Below are positions 42,559 through 51,875 of a DNA stretch of 64,000 nt, piece by piece. The notes under the pieces were generated by a model. It was not told the origin of the DNA. It did no database searches and saw only the letters and a list, made by a program, of their open reading frames with translations. Both the position numbers and the translations under genes were made by a program. The stretch comes from Pseudomonas sp. H9 (lineage in GTDB: Bacteria; Pseudomonadota; Gammaproteobacteria; Pseudomonadales; Pseudomonadaceae). The stretch is from positions 1 through 64,000 of the forward strand of contig NZ_SMOK01000002.1 of the NCBI RefSeq assembly GCF_004353925.1, written 5' to 3'. Position 1 is the stretch's first letter. Every line of letters starts with the position of its first letter.

Positions 42559-43725
42559 TTAGAGCCCACGGGCCACGGCTTTGTCGATCAGCCAGTCCAG
42601 CGACGGGCCGCTATCGCTGTCTACTGCGACCGGGCGGCCAACCAGTTCAGCGGGCAACGCACCTTGCGGTTTGATCTGCACACGAATGTCCGACGACAGG
42701 TCTTCGCTGTTCAAGCTGGTGCTGCTGACGATCTCGCCAGTGCGCCATTCATCGTCGCCGGCAATCTGGAAGTTGACCTGAGTACCCGGCTTGACGTCGT
42801 CGAACTGGCGGTAGCTGAAGCGTGCTTCGATGGTTGGGTTGGCGGTGCGCGGGATCAGTTGGAAGATCACCTGGCCTTTGCTGGCGTACTGGCCGTCATC
42901 CACCAGTTGGCGGGCAACCACACAATCGCACGGGCTGGTCAGGGTACCGCTCATTTGCTTGCCGAACAGTTCTTCGACTTTGCTCGGTTCAAGCTGTTGA
43001 TCGTCCAGGTGACCTTTGAGCATGTCGAGCATGCTGGTGCTGAACGAAGCCAGCGGCGCGCCTTTGACCACGTGACCTGCGTCTTCGACCAGGCTTTGCA
43101 CGGTGCCGTCGCGGGGCATGGTGACGTTGGTGGTCGGCACGCTGACCACGCCGGCCTGGGCATGGCTGACGAAGTACACGCCGTACACCGATTTGGCGAT
43201 AAAGCCGAACGCCGCTACGCCGACCACGAATACGCCGAGGCTGAAGGTCACCGCGCGCAGACGGCCGAGGGCACTCATGCCCGCACCGGCGTCTTTCTGC
43301 TTGCGTGCCTTGGTGAAGTTGTCGCGTTGCAGGGTACTCAGTACGTCGCCGATGGTGATCAGTTCACCCGACAAGTGCGAGGTGATGATGTGGCGCAGGG
43401 TGGCGATGTCGCGCGGCTCCAGGTTCTGGAACTGCACACCGGTACGCCCGTTGCTGGTATCGAAGGAGCGGACCTGGAACTCGATGTCCATGGCCAGGCC
43501 GAGTTTGTCGACGGTGAACTGCAAGCGGCCGCGTAGCACCTCGCCGACTCTCAGCGGGTGCTTGGCATGAAAACTCAGGCCGCCGGCAGACAGGTCGTCG
43601 ACCTTTACTTCCAGGGTTTCGCGGTTGCTTCCCAGGTAGCGCAGTTTGGCTGGGATACGCACCCGGGCGTGCTGGCGCTGGGCTTCTGACTCATGCACGA
43701 CATTGACGTTCACGGCGGTATTCAT
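42559..43725 (-). CDS. alg44: Alginate c-di-GMP receptor and copolymerase Alg44
   Basis: The 388-residue inner membrane protein is needed for alginate polymerisation. The cytoplasmic PilZ domain (about 14-120) carries the c-di-GMP motifs R17-x3-R21 and D44-L-S46-A-G-G, at the same positions as in P. aeruginosa. One membrane helix (about 168-190) and a HlyD-like periplasmic domain follow. ATG 43725 (MNTAVNVNVV) is preferred over the longer frame because AGGAA lies just upstream and the PilZ numbering fits. The first bases of the longer frame overlap alg8, which ends at 43763. Confidence 0.95.
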   Translation of the reverse strand: MNTAVNVNVVHESEAQRQHARVRIPAKLRYLGSNRETLEVKVDDLSAGGLSFHAKHPLRVGEVLRGRLQFTVDKLGLAMDIEFQVRSFDTSNGRTGVQFQNLEPRDIATLRHIITSHLSGELITIGDVLSTLQRDNFTKARKQKDAGAGMSALGRLRAVTFSLGVFVVGVAAFGFIAKSVYGVYFVSHAQAGVVSVPTTNVTMPRDGTVQSLVEDAGHVVKGAPLASFSTSMLDMLKGHLDDQQLEPSKVEELFGKQMSGTLTSPCDCVVARQLVDDGQYASKGQVIFQLIPRTANPTIEARFSYRQFDDVKPGTQVNFQIAGDDEWRTGEIVSSTSLNSEDLSSDIRVQIKPQGALPAELVGRPVAVDSDSGPSLDWLIDKAVARGL

Positions 43726-43762
43726 GGCGATTTGTTCCTGTTTAATCCAATCGGGTTCCGGC

Positions 43763-45253
43763 TCACACGACCATGAACAGCACAGCAATGAAGATGCTGG
43801 CCGCCGAGAAGGTCATGGTCCGGGAGGACCAGGTGTTGAACCATTGTTGAAAGCTGGCGAGGTCGCGTTTGAGTGCAGTGGGCTGGCGGGTCCAGGACTG
43901 CTTGTCGAGGCGGAAGAACACGTAGATCTTCATGATCGCGCCGACGATCTGGTTGTAATAAAGAATTAGCGGGTAGGCCGGGCCAATGTTGTGCCCCGAG
44001 CACAGCAGCATGAAGGTCAGGATCAGGCGGGTGATGCCGATCCACAGCAGGTACACCAGCAGGAAGCCGAGGCCGAATTTCAGGCTCGCGATCACCGCCA
44101 CGGTCAGGCCCAGCAGGCTGGTCCACATCGACACGCGCTGGTCGAACAACACCACGCTGGTGAACAGCCCCAAGCGACGAATACCCAGGCCCAAGGCCCG
44201 CGAGTTCTGCCGCAGGTTGTTGCCGTACCAGCGGTACATCAGCTTGCGGCTGGCTTTGATGAAGCTTTTTTCCGGCGGGTGCTCGACCGTATTGATCGCC
44301 GCATCGGGCACGTAGAAGGTGTCGTAGCCCAGGCGCATCAGGCTGAACCAGCTCGACTTGTCGTCGCCGGTGAGGAACTTGAAACGCCCCAGGCGCCAGT
44401 GCTGCAGCGAGTCGTTCTCGACGTCGGCAATGAACTCGGGGTTGGTGACCACGGCGGCGCGGAACACCGACATGCGCCCGGTCATGGTCAGCACGCGCTT
44501 GGACAGTGCCATCGAGCACATGTTGATGTGGCGTTGGGCGAAGCGCAGCTTGTGCCATTCGCTCATGATGTAGCCGCCACGTACTTCGCAGAATTCGTTG
44601 GTGGTCAGGCCGCCGACGTTGGCGAACAGCTTGAACCAAGGCACGGTCTTGCGTACCACGCCTTCACCGAGCACGGTGTCACCGTCGATCACCGCGACTA
44701 CGGCGTTCTCATCCGGCAAGTGGCGGGAGATGGCGCGGAAACCATAAGCCAGGCCGTCACGCTTGCCGGTACCGGCGATACGCACGAAGTCCAGGGTGAC
44801 GCGGTCTGGCGGATTGAATTTTTCCCAAAGGCTTTTCACCAGCAACTCGTCGGACATTTCCACCAACGAGCAGACCACGGTGGTTGGGTAACCGCAGTCG
44901 ATGGCCTCACGGATTACCGAGCTGTAAACCTGAGCGGTGGTCAGTGCGTCGATACGAAAACTGGTGACCATCAGATAAACATGGGACGGATCGGCGGCGC
45001 TGCCCAGCTTGCGCACTTTGCGGCGCAGCATCGGGTAGACCACGTAGAGGAACAGCATGCCGCGCACGAAGTGGGTGGCACCCATGGAGTAACGCCAAAT
45101 ACCGACCGCGCCGACGAGGAAAATGAAATCCTTCGATTCGGGGTCGAAAATGGAGTTGGGCAAGGCCAGGGCGATCAGCATGAGCAGGCTCACGTAGAAC
45201 AGCCAACCGGCGACCTGCAGCAGGCCGTGCTTGAGCCTTTGCATGTTGTGCAT
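43763..45253 (-). CDS. alg8: Alginate synthase glycosyltransferase Alg8
   Basis: The 496-residue GT2 family polymerase uses GDP-mannuronate and makes polymannuronate at the inner membrane. Membrane helices flank the cytoplasmic GT domain, which has [12 protein letters not shown] (DGD at about 190-192), [11 protein letters not shown] and [10 protein letters not shown] as QxxRW-like motif. Further helices lie at about 370-440 and 475-496. Two ATGs (45253 and 45244) are possible; the second gives MQRLKHG and is the likely alternative. It is activated by c-di-GMP through Alg44. Confidence 0.94.
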   Translation of the reverse strand: MHNMQRLKHGLLQVAGWLFYVSLLMLIALALPNSIFDPESKDFIFLVGAVGIWRYSMGATHFVRGMLFLYVVYPMLRRKVRKLGSAADPSHVYLMVTSFRIDALTTAQVYSSVIREAIDCGYPTTVVCSLVEMSDELLVKSLWEKFNPPDRVTLDFVRIAGTGKRDGLAYGFRAISRHLPDENAVVAVIDGDTVLGEGVVRKTVPWFKLFANVGGLTTNEFCEVRGGYIMSEWHKLRFAQRHINMCSMALSKRVLTMTGRMSVFRAAVVTNPEFIADVENDSLQHWRLGRFKFLTGDDKSSWFSLMRLGYDTFYVPDAAINTVEHPPEKSFIKASRKLMYRWYGNNLRQNSRALGLGIRRLGLFTSVVLFDQRVSMWTSLLGLTVAVIASLKFGLGFLLVYLLWIGITRLILTFMLLCSGHNIGPAYPLILYYNQIVGAIMKIYVFFRLDKQSWTRQPTALKRDLASFQQWFNTWSSRTMTFSAASIFIAVLFMVV

Positions 45254-45282
45254 CCGTATCCAGGGAATAGAGTCAGGGGTGT

Positions 45283-45302
45283 GCAGGGCCCGAAGGCCCT
45301 GC
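45283..45302 (-). other. UUCG-tetraloop hairpin between algD and alg8
   Basis: On the minus-strand transcript an 8-base-pair GC-rich stem (GCAGGGCC with GGCCCTGC) closes a UUCG loop with a C-G pair, the very stable cUUCGg type. It begins 14 bases after the algD stop and has no T run, so it may protect or process the algD part of the mRNA and not terminate it. Confidence 0.7.
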
Positions 45303-45315
45303 GCAATCTGCCGGG

Positions 45316-46632
45316 TTACCAGCAGATCCCTTCGGTGCGGGTGGTCGGGGAGCTGGTTTTGCTCATGAAACCGACCAGGTCGATGACCTGCTTGCCTTCA
45401 GGTGCCTGCTGAGCCAGGGCGCGGAACTTCTCGTCGCGGTTGCCCAGTACGATCACGTCGGCGTGGTGGATGACCTGATCGAAGTCGGCGTTGAGCAGCG
45501 ACGACACGTGAGGGATCTTCGACTCGATGTAGTCTTTGTTCGCCCCATGCACACGGGCGTACTCAACGTTGCTGTCGTAGATGTTCAGCTCGTAGCCTTT
45601 GCCGATCAGGCGCTCGGCCAGTTCTACCAGCGGGCTTTCACGCAAGTCGTCGGTGCCGGCCTTGAAGCTCAGGCCGAGCAGGGCGACTTTGCGCTTGTCG
45701 TGGCTTTCGATGATGTCGAAGGCGTTTTGCACCTGCGATTCGTTGCTGGTCATCAGCGAGTTGAGCAGCGGCGCCCGTACATCCAGGCTGCTGGCCCGAT
45801 AGGTCAGGGCGCGTACGTCTTTGGGCAGGCACGAGCCGCCGAAGGCAAAGCCTGGGCGCATGTAGTACTGCGACAGGTTGAGGGTTTTGTCCTGGCAGAC
45901 TACGTCCATCACTTCGCGGCCATCGACACCAACGGCTTTGGCGATGTTGCCGATCTCGTTGGCGAAGGTCACTTTCGCAGCGTGCCAGACGTTACAGGTG
46001 TACTTGATCATCTCGGCCACTTCGATGGCTTTGCGGATGATCGGTGCATCGAGTTCTTCGTACAGGGCCTGCAGAACGTCGCCGCTGGCTTTGTCCAGTT
46101 CACCGATGACGGTCATCGGTGGCTGGTCGTAGTCATTGATCGCGGTGCTTTCACGCAGGAATTCCGGGTTGACCGCAACGCCGAAATCGACACCGGCCTT
46201 TTTCCCCGAGCAGTCTTCCAGAATCGGGATCACCACGTTTTTCACGGTGCCTGGCAGCACGGTGCTGCGCACCACGATGGTGTGGCGGCTGGATTTTTCA
46301 CGCAACACATAACCGATTTCACGGCACACCGATTCGATGTATTCCAGGCCCAGGTCACCGTTCTTTTTGCTCGGCGTACCCACGCAGATCATCGACAGCT
46401 CGCTGTCACGGATGGCCGCGGCAAAATCAGTGGTGCCACGCAGGCGGCCGGTGTTGATGCCTTGCTGCAACAGTGCTTCAAGCCCGGGTTCGACAATTGG
46501 CGATTTGCCCTGGTTGATCAGGTCGATCTTGGTCTTGGAAACATCCACGCCAATCACTTCATGACCCCGTGCGGACAGGCAGCCAGCACAGACTGCACCT
46601 ACATAACCCAAACCAAAGATGCTGATACGCAT
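45316..46632 (-). CDS. algD: GDP-mannose 6-dehydrogenase AlgD
   Basis: The 438-residue NAD-dependent enzyme oxidises GDP-mannose to GDP-mannuronate, the committed step for alginate. The Rossmann signature [17 protein letters not shown] is at the start, the catalytic Cys is in [14 protein letters not shown] (about 268), and the C-terminal UDP/GDP-binding domain contains [20 protein letters not shown]. The ATG at 46632 is preferred: GAGGTG lies 6 bases upstream and the P. aeruginosa protein starts identically. First gene of the operon, after a long leader. Confidence 0.97.
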   Translation of the reverse strand: MRISIFGLGYVGAVCAGCLSARGHEVIGVDVSKTKIDLINQGKSPIVEPGLEALLQQGINTGRLRGTTDFAAAIRDSELSMICVGTPSKKNGDLGLEYIESVCREIGYVLREKSSRHTIVVRSTVLPGTVKNVVIPILEDCSGKKAGVDFGVAVNPEFLRESTAINDYDQPPMTVIGELDKASGDVLQALYEELDAPIIRKAIEVAEMIKYTCNVWHAAKVTFANEIGNIAKAVGVDGREVMDVVCQDKTLNLSQYYMRPGFAFGGSCLPKDVRALTYRASSLDVRAPLLNSLMTSNESQVQNAFDIIESHDKRKVALLGLSFKAGTDDLRESPLVELAERLIGKGYELNIYDSNVEYARVHGANKDYIESKIPHVSSLLNADFDQVIHHADVIVLGNRDEKFRALAQQAPEGKQVIDLVGFMSKTSSPTTRTEGICW

Positions 46633-47068
46633 CGCTATCACCTCATGTGTTTATCATGCCGGCTCAACTAACAGAGCCAGACCGGGTTGATTAACCAGCA
46701 ATTTACGGGCGAGCGAAGTTGTGGCAAAAAGATGTCACTTCATCGTTCGCAGGCATATAAATAGGGAGTGCAAAGGTAGTTCGCACTCAAAGTTGGCAAC
46801 CAATGGCCAAAGTAATGGACGTGCCCTGAAATGCAGCCGTCTTTATTGCAGTTCGGCGCTCCGAGACTGCAGTGCTTGTTCTTTCAAGTGAATTAAATCC
46901 TTTGAAATCAACCACTAGGACGATTTGTAGGGCGCGGATCTCCTGGTCTTGATCGAAAGCGCAGATATCGGCTTTCGCGTTTTAATTGTTGTGATGCTCA
47001 CCGATAGTGCATCGACAACTGTTTTGTAAGTCATCTCTCACACCCAGTGCGAGAATCGTTACGGGTGG

Positions 47069-47096
47069 TATGAGCGATGCGCGAGGGGATAAGTTC
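47069..47096 (-). promoter_or_regulatory. AlgU (sigma-22)-type promoter of algD
   Basis: On the minus strand GAACTT (-35, 47096-47091) is followed after 17 bases by TCATA (-10, 47073-47069). The P. aeruginosa algD promoter reads GAACTT, 17 bases, TCCTA. Transcription should begin near 47062, giving a leader of about 430 bases. Confidence 0.8.
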
Positions 47097-47197
47097 CAGA
47101 GGGGGTTCGCTGAAAATGAAAGTTTTCTAACTATTTCTTCAAGTGCCATTACTTCCACTTTGATAGCACTTGTTGGTTTCGTCCCTGTATATAAAGG

Positions 47198-47206
47198 ACG
47201 AACGCG
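47198..47206 (-). promoter_or_regulatory. Candidate AlgR-binding site
   Basis: On the minus strand GCGTTCGTC matches the AlgR core CCGTTCGTC at 8 of 9 bases, about 135-145 bases upstream of the predicted algD start of transcription. Confidence 0.4.
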
Positions 47207-47310
47207 GGGCGGGATGTTTTTTTGCCAGTACTGAAATTATTTTTCGTTTTTTTTCAAAATAATTGAATTTCGGCGCCGATAAATTGGCGTCATTATCGTG
47301 ACATGCCATC

Positions 47311-47382
47311 GGTAGGAGCGGGCTTGCCCCGCGATTGCAGTTTGTCTGTCACATCGCCTCGCGGGGCAAGCCCGCTCCTACC
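47311..47382. repeat. REP pair upstream of the quinone oxidoreductase gene
   Basis: Forward and inverted REP cores with GGTAGGAGC ends lie between the algD regulatory region and the divergent gene. Confidence 0.9.
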
Positions 47383-47500
47383 TGTCACGAAATGTTCCGA
47401 CGGTGTCGTCCGATGAGACGCACCCCCGAATCCTGCAGCTTACAGTCCAGTCAACGTTATCGCCGTAGTGCACCCAAAACGCTGATTGGAGAAAAAAAGC

Positions 47501-48481
47501 ATGGCCCGCGTTGTACGATTTTACGAAACCGGTGGTCCTGAGGTTCTGCGCTTTGAACAAGTCGAAGTCGGCGATCCCGGCCCAGGCGAAGTGCGCCTGC
47601 GCCACGTCGCGGTCGGCCTGAACTACGCCGACACCTACTTTCGCAATGGCACCTACCCGATCCCGATGCCCAATGGCATCGGCGTTGAAGCGGCCGGTGT
47701 GGTGGAGGCCGTAGGTGAAGGTGTCAGCAATGTGCAGATTGGGGATCGGGTTACCTACACCGGTTTTACCAATACCCTCGGCGCCTACAGCACCGAGCGC
47801 CTGATCCCGGCCGAACCCTTGATCAAGCTGCCGGAAGACATTTCCTTCGAGACCGCCGCAGCCATGACCATGCGCGGGCTGACCTCGGCATACCTGATGC
47901 GCCGGATCTACGACTTCAAGGCTGGTGACAGCATCCTTCTGCACGCCGCTGCCGGTGGCGTCGGATTGATTGTTTCGCAGTGGGCCAAGCTTCAAGGCCT
48001 GAAGGTCATCGGCACGGTGTCCAGTGAGGCCAAGGCCGAACTTGCCCGCGCGCATGGTTGTGATCATGTGATCAATTACAGCCACGAAGACGTCGCCGGA
48101 CGTGTGCGTGAATTGACCGACGGTGTCGGCGTCAATGTGGTGTTCGATAGCGTCGGCAAGACCACCTTCGAAGGCTCGCTCAATTCCCTCAAGCGGCGCG
48201 GCCTGATGGTCTGCGTCGGCACTGCATCGGGGCCGATTGCACCATTCAACCCAGCACAGCTGGCGGTAAAAGGCTCGCTGTTCGTGACGCGTCCGGCCCT
48301 GGCGGACTACATCGCCGACCCGGCAGAAAAGGCCGACCTGGCGGGCGAAATATTCGGCCTGGTCGGCAGCGGCAAGATCAAGATCGAGATCAACCAGCAC
48401 TACTGCCTGGAAGACGCAGTGCAGGCGCACCGCGATCTGGAGGCGCGTAAAACCACAGGCTCTTCGATCTTCGTCATCTAG
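47501..48481 (+). CDS. NADPH:quinone oxidoreductase (zinc-free MDR family)
   Basis: The 326-residue medium-chain reductase of the QorA type has the N-terminal GroES-like domain (about 1-125, VGLNYADTYFRNG) and nucleotide motif LLHAAAGGVGLIVSQWAKL (about 148-166). The YSHEDV and FDSVGKTTFEGSL parts are typical of quinone oxidoreductases. No zinc ligands are seen. GGAG 9 bases before the ATG selects this start; an in-frame TTG lies upstream. It is the first gene of the cluster with the dioxygenase 14 bases after it, so it may reduce an enone or quinone-like intermediate of that pathway. Confidence 0.85.
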   Translation: MARVVRFYETGGPEVLRFEQVEVGDPGPGEVRLRHVAVGLNYADTYFRNGTYPIPMPNGIGVEAAGVVEAVGEGVSNVQIGDRVTYTGFTNTLGAYSTERLIPAEPLIKLPEDISFETAAAMTMRGLTSAYLMRRIYDFKAGDSILLHAAAGGVGLIVSQWAKLQGLKVIGTVSSEAKAELARAHGCDHVINYSHEDVAGRVRELTDGVGVNVVFDSVGKTTFEGSLNSLKRRGLMVCVGTASGPIAPFNPAQLAVKGSLFVTRPALADYIADPAEKADLAGEIFGLVGSGKIKIEINQHYCLEDAVQAHRDLEARKTTGSSIFVI

Positions 48482-48495
48482 TGAGGTCTGCTGCT

Positions 48496-49344
48496 ATGCA
48501 AGTGGAACAACTGACCTGCAGCATTGGTGCTGAGCTGACCGGGGTAAACCTGGCCGATGCTGTGCATGATGACGGCTTGTTTGCCGAAATTCGCGCACAA
48601 TTGCTTAAGCATCGAGTGCTTTTTCTCCGCGATCAGGACATCACCCGCGCCGAGCATGTGGCCTTCGCCCAGCGCTTCGGCGAACTGGAAGATCACCCGG
48701 TGGTCGGCAGTCACCCGGACTATCCAGGCCTGGTGCAGGTGTACAAAGACCCGCAGAGCCCGGTCGACCGTTATGAGAACTCCTGGCACACCGACGCCAC
48801 TTGGCGCGAGGCACCGCCCATGGGTTGCGTGCTGCGTTGCCTGGAGTGCCCGCCGGTGGGTGGCGACACCATGTGGGCGAATATGGTCGAGGCCTACAAG
48901 CATCTGCCGAATGAAGTGAAAGCCAAAATCGAAGGGCTGCGCGCCCGCCATAGCATCGAAGCGACTTTCGGTGCGGCGATGCCGATCGAAAAGCGCCTGG
49001 CGATCAAGGCGCGCTACCCGGATGCCGAGCACCCGGTGGTGCGTACCCATCCGGAAACCGGCGAGCAGGTGCTGTTCGTCAATTCCTTTACCACTCACTT
49101 CACCAACTTCCATACCGCCGAGCGAGTGCGCTTTGGCCAGGACTACACCCAGGGTGCCTCCGAGTTGCTGCGCTATCTGGTCAGTCAGGCGCACATCCCG
49201 GAGTACCAGGTGCGCTGGCGCTGGAAGCCCAACAGCATTGCGATCTGGGACAACCGCAGCACCCAGCACTACGCCGTCATGGATTACCCGCCTTGCCATC
49301 GCAAGATGGAGCGCGCCGGGATCATTGGCGAGAAGACCTACTGA
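48496..49344 (+). CDS. TauD/TfdA family Fe(II)/2-oxoglutarate dioxygenase
   Basis: The 282-residue protein has the iron triad His98-x-Asp100 (WHTDATW) and His258 (QHYAVMDY), with Arg269 in HRKMERAG as likely 2-oxoglutarate ligand. The family hydroxylates substrates such as taurine, alkyl sulfates or aryloxyacetates, often releasing the side group. The exact substrate is not predictable. GAGG 9 bases upstream sets the ATG; an in-frame GTG at 48481 is less likely. Its place before a BKACE enzyme suggests the hydroxylated product is further cleaved in the same operon. Confidence 0.88.
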   Translation: MQVEQLTCSIGAELTGVNLADAVHDDGLFAEIRAQLLKHRVLFLRDQDITRAEHVAFAQRFGELEDHPVVGSHPDYPGLVQVYKDPQSPVDRYENSWHTDATWREAPPMGCVLRCLECPPVGGDTMWANMVEAYKHLPNEVKAKIEGLRARHSIEATFGAAMPIEKRLAIKARYPDAEHPVVRTHPETGEQVLFVNSFTTHFTNFHTAERVRFGQDYTQGASELLRYLVSQAHIPEYQVRWRWKPNSIAIWDNRSTQHYAVMDYPPCHRKMERAGIIGEKTY

Positions 49345-49366
49345 GCCACCTCACCTGATTCCAGGC

Positions 49367-49380
49367 AATAACAACAAAAG
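49367..49380 (+). promoter_or_regulatory. A-rich Crc/Hfq-like motif at the BKACE ribosome binding site
   Basis: AATAACAACAAAAG contains AANAANAA twice, directly touching the AGGAG of the BKACE gene. Confidence 0.5.
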
Positions 49381-49383
49381 GAG

Positions 49384-50442
49384 ATGAACATGCAGTTTCT
49401 CGACGATTCCCTGCACCCGGAAAACATGGAAAAAGTGGTGATTACCGTCGCCCCTTACGCGCCACAGTGGATGCCCGGTGACTTTCCGGAAGATATTCCG
49501 CTGACCATGGATGAGCACGTCCAGGCCGCAGTCGACTGCTACGAAGCCGGTGCCACGGTGTTGCACCTGCATGTGCGTGAACTGGATGGCAAAGGCTCCA
49601 AGCGCCTGTCCAAGTTCAATGAATTGATCGCCGGTGTACGTGAAGCAGTACCGGACATGATCATCCAGGTTGGCGGTTCGATTTCCTTTGCCCCGGAGGG
49701 CGAGGGCGCTGAAGCCCTGTGGTTGTCCGATGACACCCGGCACATGTTGGCGGATCTGACCCCGAAACCGGATCAGGTCACGATTGCCATCAACACCATT
49801 CAGATGAACATCACCGAGTTGCTGTACCCCGAAGGTATTGAAGGCACCTCGCTGCTGGAGCCGGCCACCCATGCCGCCTACAGCGAAATGACCGTCCCGG
49901 CAGGCCCGGGCTGGGTGGCCGAGCACCTCAAACGCTTGCAGGCGAGCAATATCCAGCCGCACTTCCAGCTGGTCGGTATCCAAGCCTACGAAACCCTTGA
50001 GCGTCTGGTGCGCAAGGGCGTCTATAAGGGGCCGTTGAACCTCACCTGGATCGGTATTGGTGGCGGTTTCGATGGACCAAACCCGATGAACCTGATGAAC
50101 TTCATCAACCGTGTACCGGATCGTTGCACCCTGACGGCCGAATCGCTGCTCAAGAACGTGTTGCCGCTCAACACCATTGCCATGGCCATGGGCCTGCATC
50201 CGCGGCTCGGTAATGAAGACACCATTATCGATCAGCACGGCAAGCGCTTCTCGTCGGTAGAGCAAGTCAAGCAAACGGTACGCATTGCCCATGAGCTGGG
50301 GCGTGAAATCGCCACCGGTAAAGAGGCGCGCGACATTTACCGTATCGGTGTGCAGTACGACACCATCGAACAAACCCTGTTGGCCAACGGCATGGCGCCG
50401 AACCGCAAACAAGGTCAGAAGGGCGTACCACAACGCGGTTGA
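49384..50442 (+). CDS. BKACE-family beta-keto acid cleavage enzyme (DUF849)
   Basis: The 352-residue TIM-barrel Zn enzyme of the 3-keto-5-aminohexanoate cleavage family condenses a beta-keto acid with acetyl-CoA, giving acetoacetyl-CoA or another acyl-CoA. The zinc ligands His61 and His63 lie in VLHLHVRELDGK. Further family motifs are FQLVGIQAYETLERLVRKG (in part), IGIGGGFDGPNP and GLHPRLGNEDTI. The substrate specificity of the family is broad (carnitine breakdown product, lysine pathway and others), so it is not assigned. AAGGAGATG gives a strong ribosome binding site, overlapped by an A-rich Crc/Hfq-like motif (49367-49380). Confidence 0.88.
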   Translation: MNMQFLDDSLHPENMEKVVITVAPYAPQWMPGDFPEDIPLTMDEHVQAAVDCYEAGATVLHLHVRELDGKGSKRLSKFNELIAGVREAVPDMIIQVGGSISFAPEGEGAEALWLSDDTRHMLADLTPKPDQVTIAINTIQMNITELLYPEGIEGTSLLEPATHAAYSEMTVPAGPGWVAEHLKRLQASNIQPHFQLVGIQAYETLERLVRKGVYKGPLNLTWIGIGGGFDGPNPMNLMNFINRVPDRCTLTAESLLKNVLPLNTIAMAMGLHPRLGNEDTIIDQHGKRFSSVEQVKQTVRIAHELGREIATGKEARDIYRIGVQYDTIEQTLLANGMAPNRKQGQKGVPQRG

Positions 50443-50504
50443 TTCAAGGGGCAGGGCATCGAAAGTGCTCTGCCCCCGCTCCATGCAGGCGTGTGCAAGA
50501 CCAG

Positions 50505-50517
50505 AACAATAACAAAA
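50505..50517 (+). promoter_or_regulatory. A-rich Crc/Hfq-like motif before the MFS importer gene
   Basis: AACAATAACAAAA has AANAANAA and lies about 16 bases before the GAGGAGG of the MFS gene. Confidence 0.5.
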
Positions 50518-50543
50518 CAGGTGCCCGACACCGAGGAGGCAGC

Positions 50544-51875
50544 ATGGCGTTTCATCCCAGCTCCGTGGCCGATGAAATTGATACTTCGATTGGCATTCCA
50601 CGGCGCTACGCCTGGATTGTGTTTGTGCTGACCTTCGGCTTGCTGATTTCCGATTACATGTCACGGCAGGTACTTAATGCCGTGTTCCCGATTCTCAAGA
50701 GTGAGTGGACGCTGGGCGACGGTCAGCTCGGCTTGCTCAGCGGTATTGTGGCCCTGATGGTGGGCCTGCTGACCATTCCTCTGTCGATGCTTGCCGACCG
50801 CTTTGGGCGGGTAAAAAGCCTGACTCTGATGGCGTTGCTCTGGAGCCTGGCCACCCTGGGCTGCGCCCTGGCCGAAAATTACCAGGAGATGTTGGTTGCC
50901 CGCTTCATGGTCGGGGTTGGTGAGGCTGCCTATGGCAGTGTCGGCATTGCCGTGGTGGTGTCGGTGTTTCCCAAAAGCATGCGTGCAACGCTCGCCAGTG
51001 CGTTTATGGCCGGTGCCATGTTGGGCTCGGTTCTGGGCATTTCCATCGGTGGTGCGATTGCCGTGAAGCTCGGCTGGCGCTGGTCGTTCGCCAGCATGGC
51101 GTTGTTTGGCCTGGTGCTGGCGGCGCTGTTCCCGCTGATCGTCAAGGAAGCGAAAATTGCCCCGCAGCGCCTTGCCGCGCTCGGGAGCAAAGCAGAAGCC
51201 GTGGCCGGGCGCCCGCTGCGTACTCTGTACGGCACCCGCTCAGTGATCGCCGCTTACGTCGCCAGCGGCCTGCAGACCTTTGTTGCTGGCAGCATGATTG
51301 TGTGGATGCCCAGTTACTTCAACCGCTACTACGGCATGGGCGAGGGCCAGGCCGGTGTGCTGGCTGGTGTCATGGTACTGTGCTGCGGTGGTGGGGCGGT
51401 ACTGTGCGGCATGCTCAGTGATCGCATGAGCCGACAATCGCCGCTGCGTAAAATCGAGATGTGCATGGTGTTCTGCCTGGGCAGTTGCCTGTTGATGTCG
51501 CTGGCCTTGATCCAGTCGGTGGGCCCGTTGCAATTGACCCTGATCGGCCTGGCGATGCTCATGGTGACGGGGGTCAACGGCCCGACCATTGCCACGATTG
51601 CCAACCTGACCCACTACAAAGTGCATGCGACTGCGTTCGCGGCGCTGACACTGGTCAACAACCTGCTCGGCCTGGCGCCGGGGCCTTTCGTCACCGGCAA
51701 AGTATCGGACCTGCTCGGCCTGCACAGCGCCTTTCAGCTGGTACCGCTGATGAGCATCGCAGCGGCAGCGGTGTTCTTCTACATCCGTAGCCACTACCTC
51801 GATGACATTGCCCGTGTGCAAGGGCAAGTGGTCGTGCAGGCACCGACCAAAGCTGCGATGGAGGTATCGTCGTGA
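50544..51875 (+). CDS. MFS transporter, probable uptake of an organic acid
   Basis: The 443-residue protein has 12 membrane helices. Typical motif A is SMLADRFGRVKSLTLM (about 82-98), and a repeat of it is CGMLSDRMSRQS (about 291-302). The LISDYMSRQVLNAVFPILKSEW opening resembles transporters of organic anions and aromatic acids. It is placed in the middle of the catabolic operon and therefore probably imports the substrate. The start at 50544 is supported by GAGGAGG about 6 bases upstream; a longer frame from 50439 adds unlike sequence. The stop overlaps the Rieske gene start. Confidence 0.83.
   Translation: MAFHPSSVADEIDTSIGIPRRYAWIVFVLTFGLLISDYMSRQVLNAVFPILKSEWTLGDGQLGLLSGIVALMVGLLTIPLSMLADRFGRVKSLTLMALLWSLATLGCALAENYQEMLVARFMVGVGEAAYGSVGIAVVVSVFPKSMRATLASAFMAGAMLGSVLGISIGGAIAVKLGWRWSFASMALFGLVLAALFPLIVKEAKIAPQRLAALGSKAEAVAGRPLRTLYGTRSVIAAYVASGLQTFVAGSMIVWMPSYFNRYYGMGEGQAGVLAGVMVLCCGGGAVLCGMLSDRMSRQSPLRKIEMCMVFCLGSCLLMSLALIQSVGPLQLTLIGLAMLMVTGVNGPTIATIANLTHYKVHATAFAALTLVNNLLGLAPGPFVTGKVSDLLGLHSAFQLVPLMSIAAAAVFFYIRSHYLDDIARVQGQVVVQAPTKAAMEVSS

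Larger units (their letters stand above)
46633..47500. other. Long AT-rich regulatory region between algD and the quinone oxidoreductase gene
   Basis: This 868-base region has no convincing gene. It contains the algD leader (about 430 bases) with a CGAAAGC/GCTTTCG hairpin at 46954-46977, the AlgU-type promoter at 47069-47096, a candidate AlgR site at 47198-47206, T-rich tracts around 47215-47255 and a REP pair at 47311-47382. Its AT content is visibly higher than that of the neighbouring genes, as known for algD promoters. Confidence 0.8.

Noticed and set aside
41092..43536. Very long plus-strand frame (814 residues) across algK and alg44
   Set aside because: It is a shadow of two established alginate genes and contains the translated REP; no known domain.
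46795..46808. AmrZ-like site in the algD leader (GGCCATT then GCC on the minus strand)
   Set aside because: Only about 10 of 14 positions agree with the P. aeruginosa site from memory, and it lies downstream of the predicted transcription start, unlike the known site.
47007..47234. Small plus-strand ORF (75 residues) in the algD regulatory region
   Set aside because: It overlaps the AlgU-type promoter, has no good ribosome binding site and no recognisable sequence.
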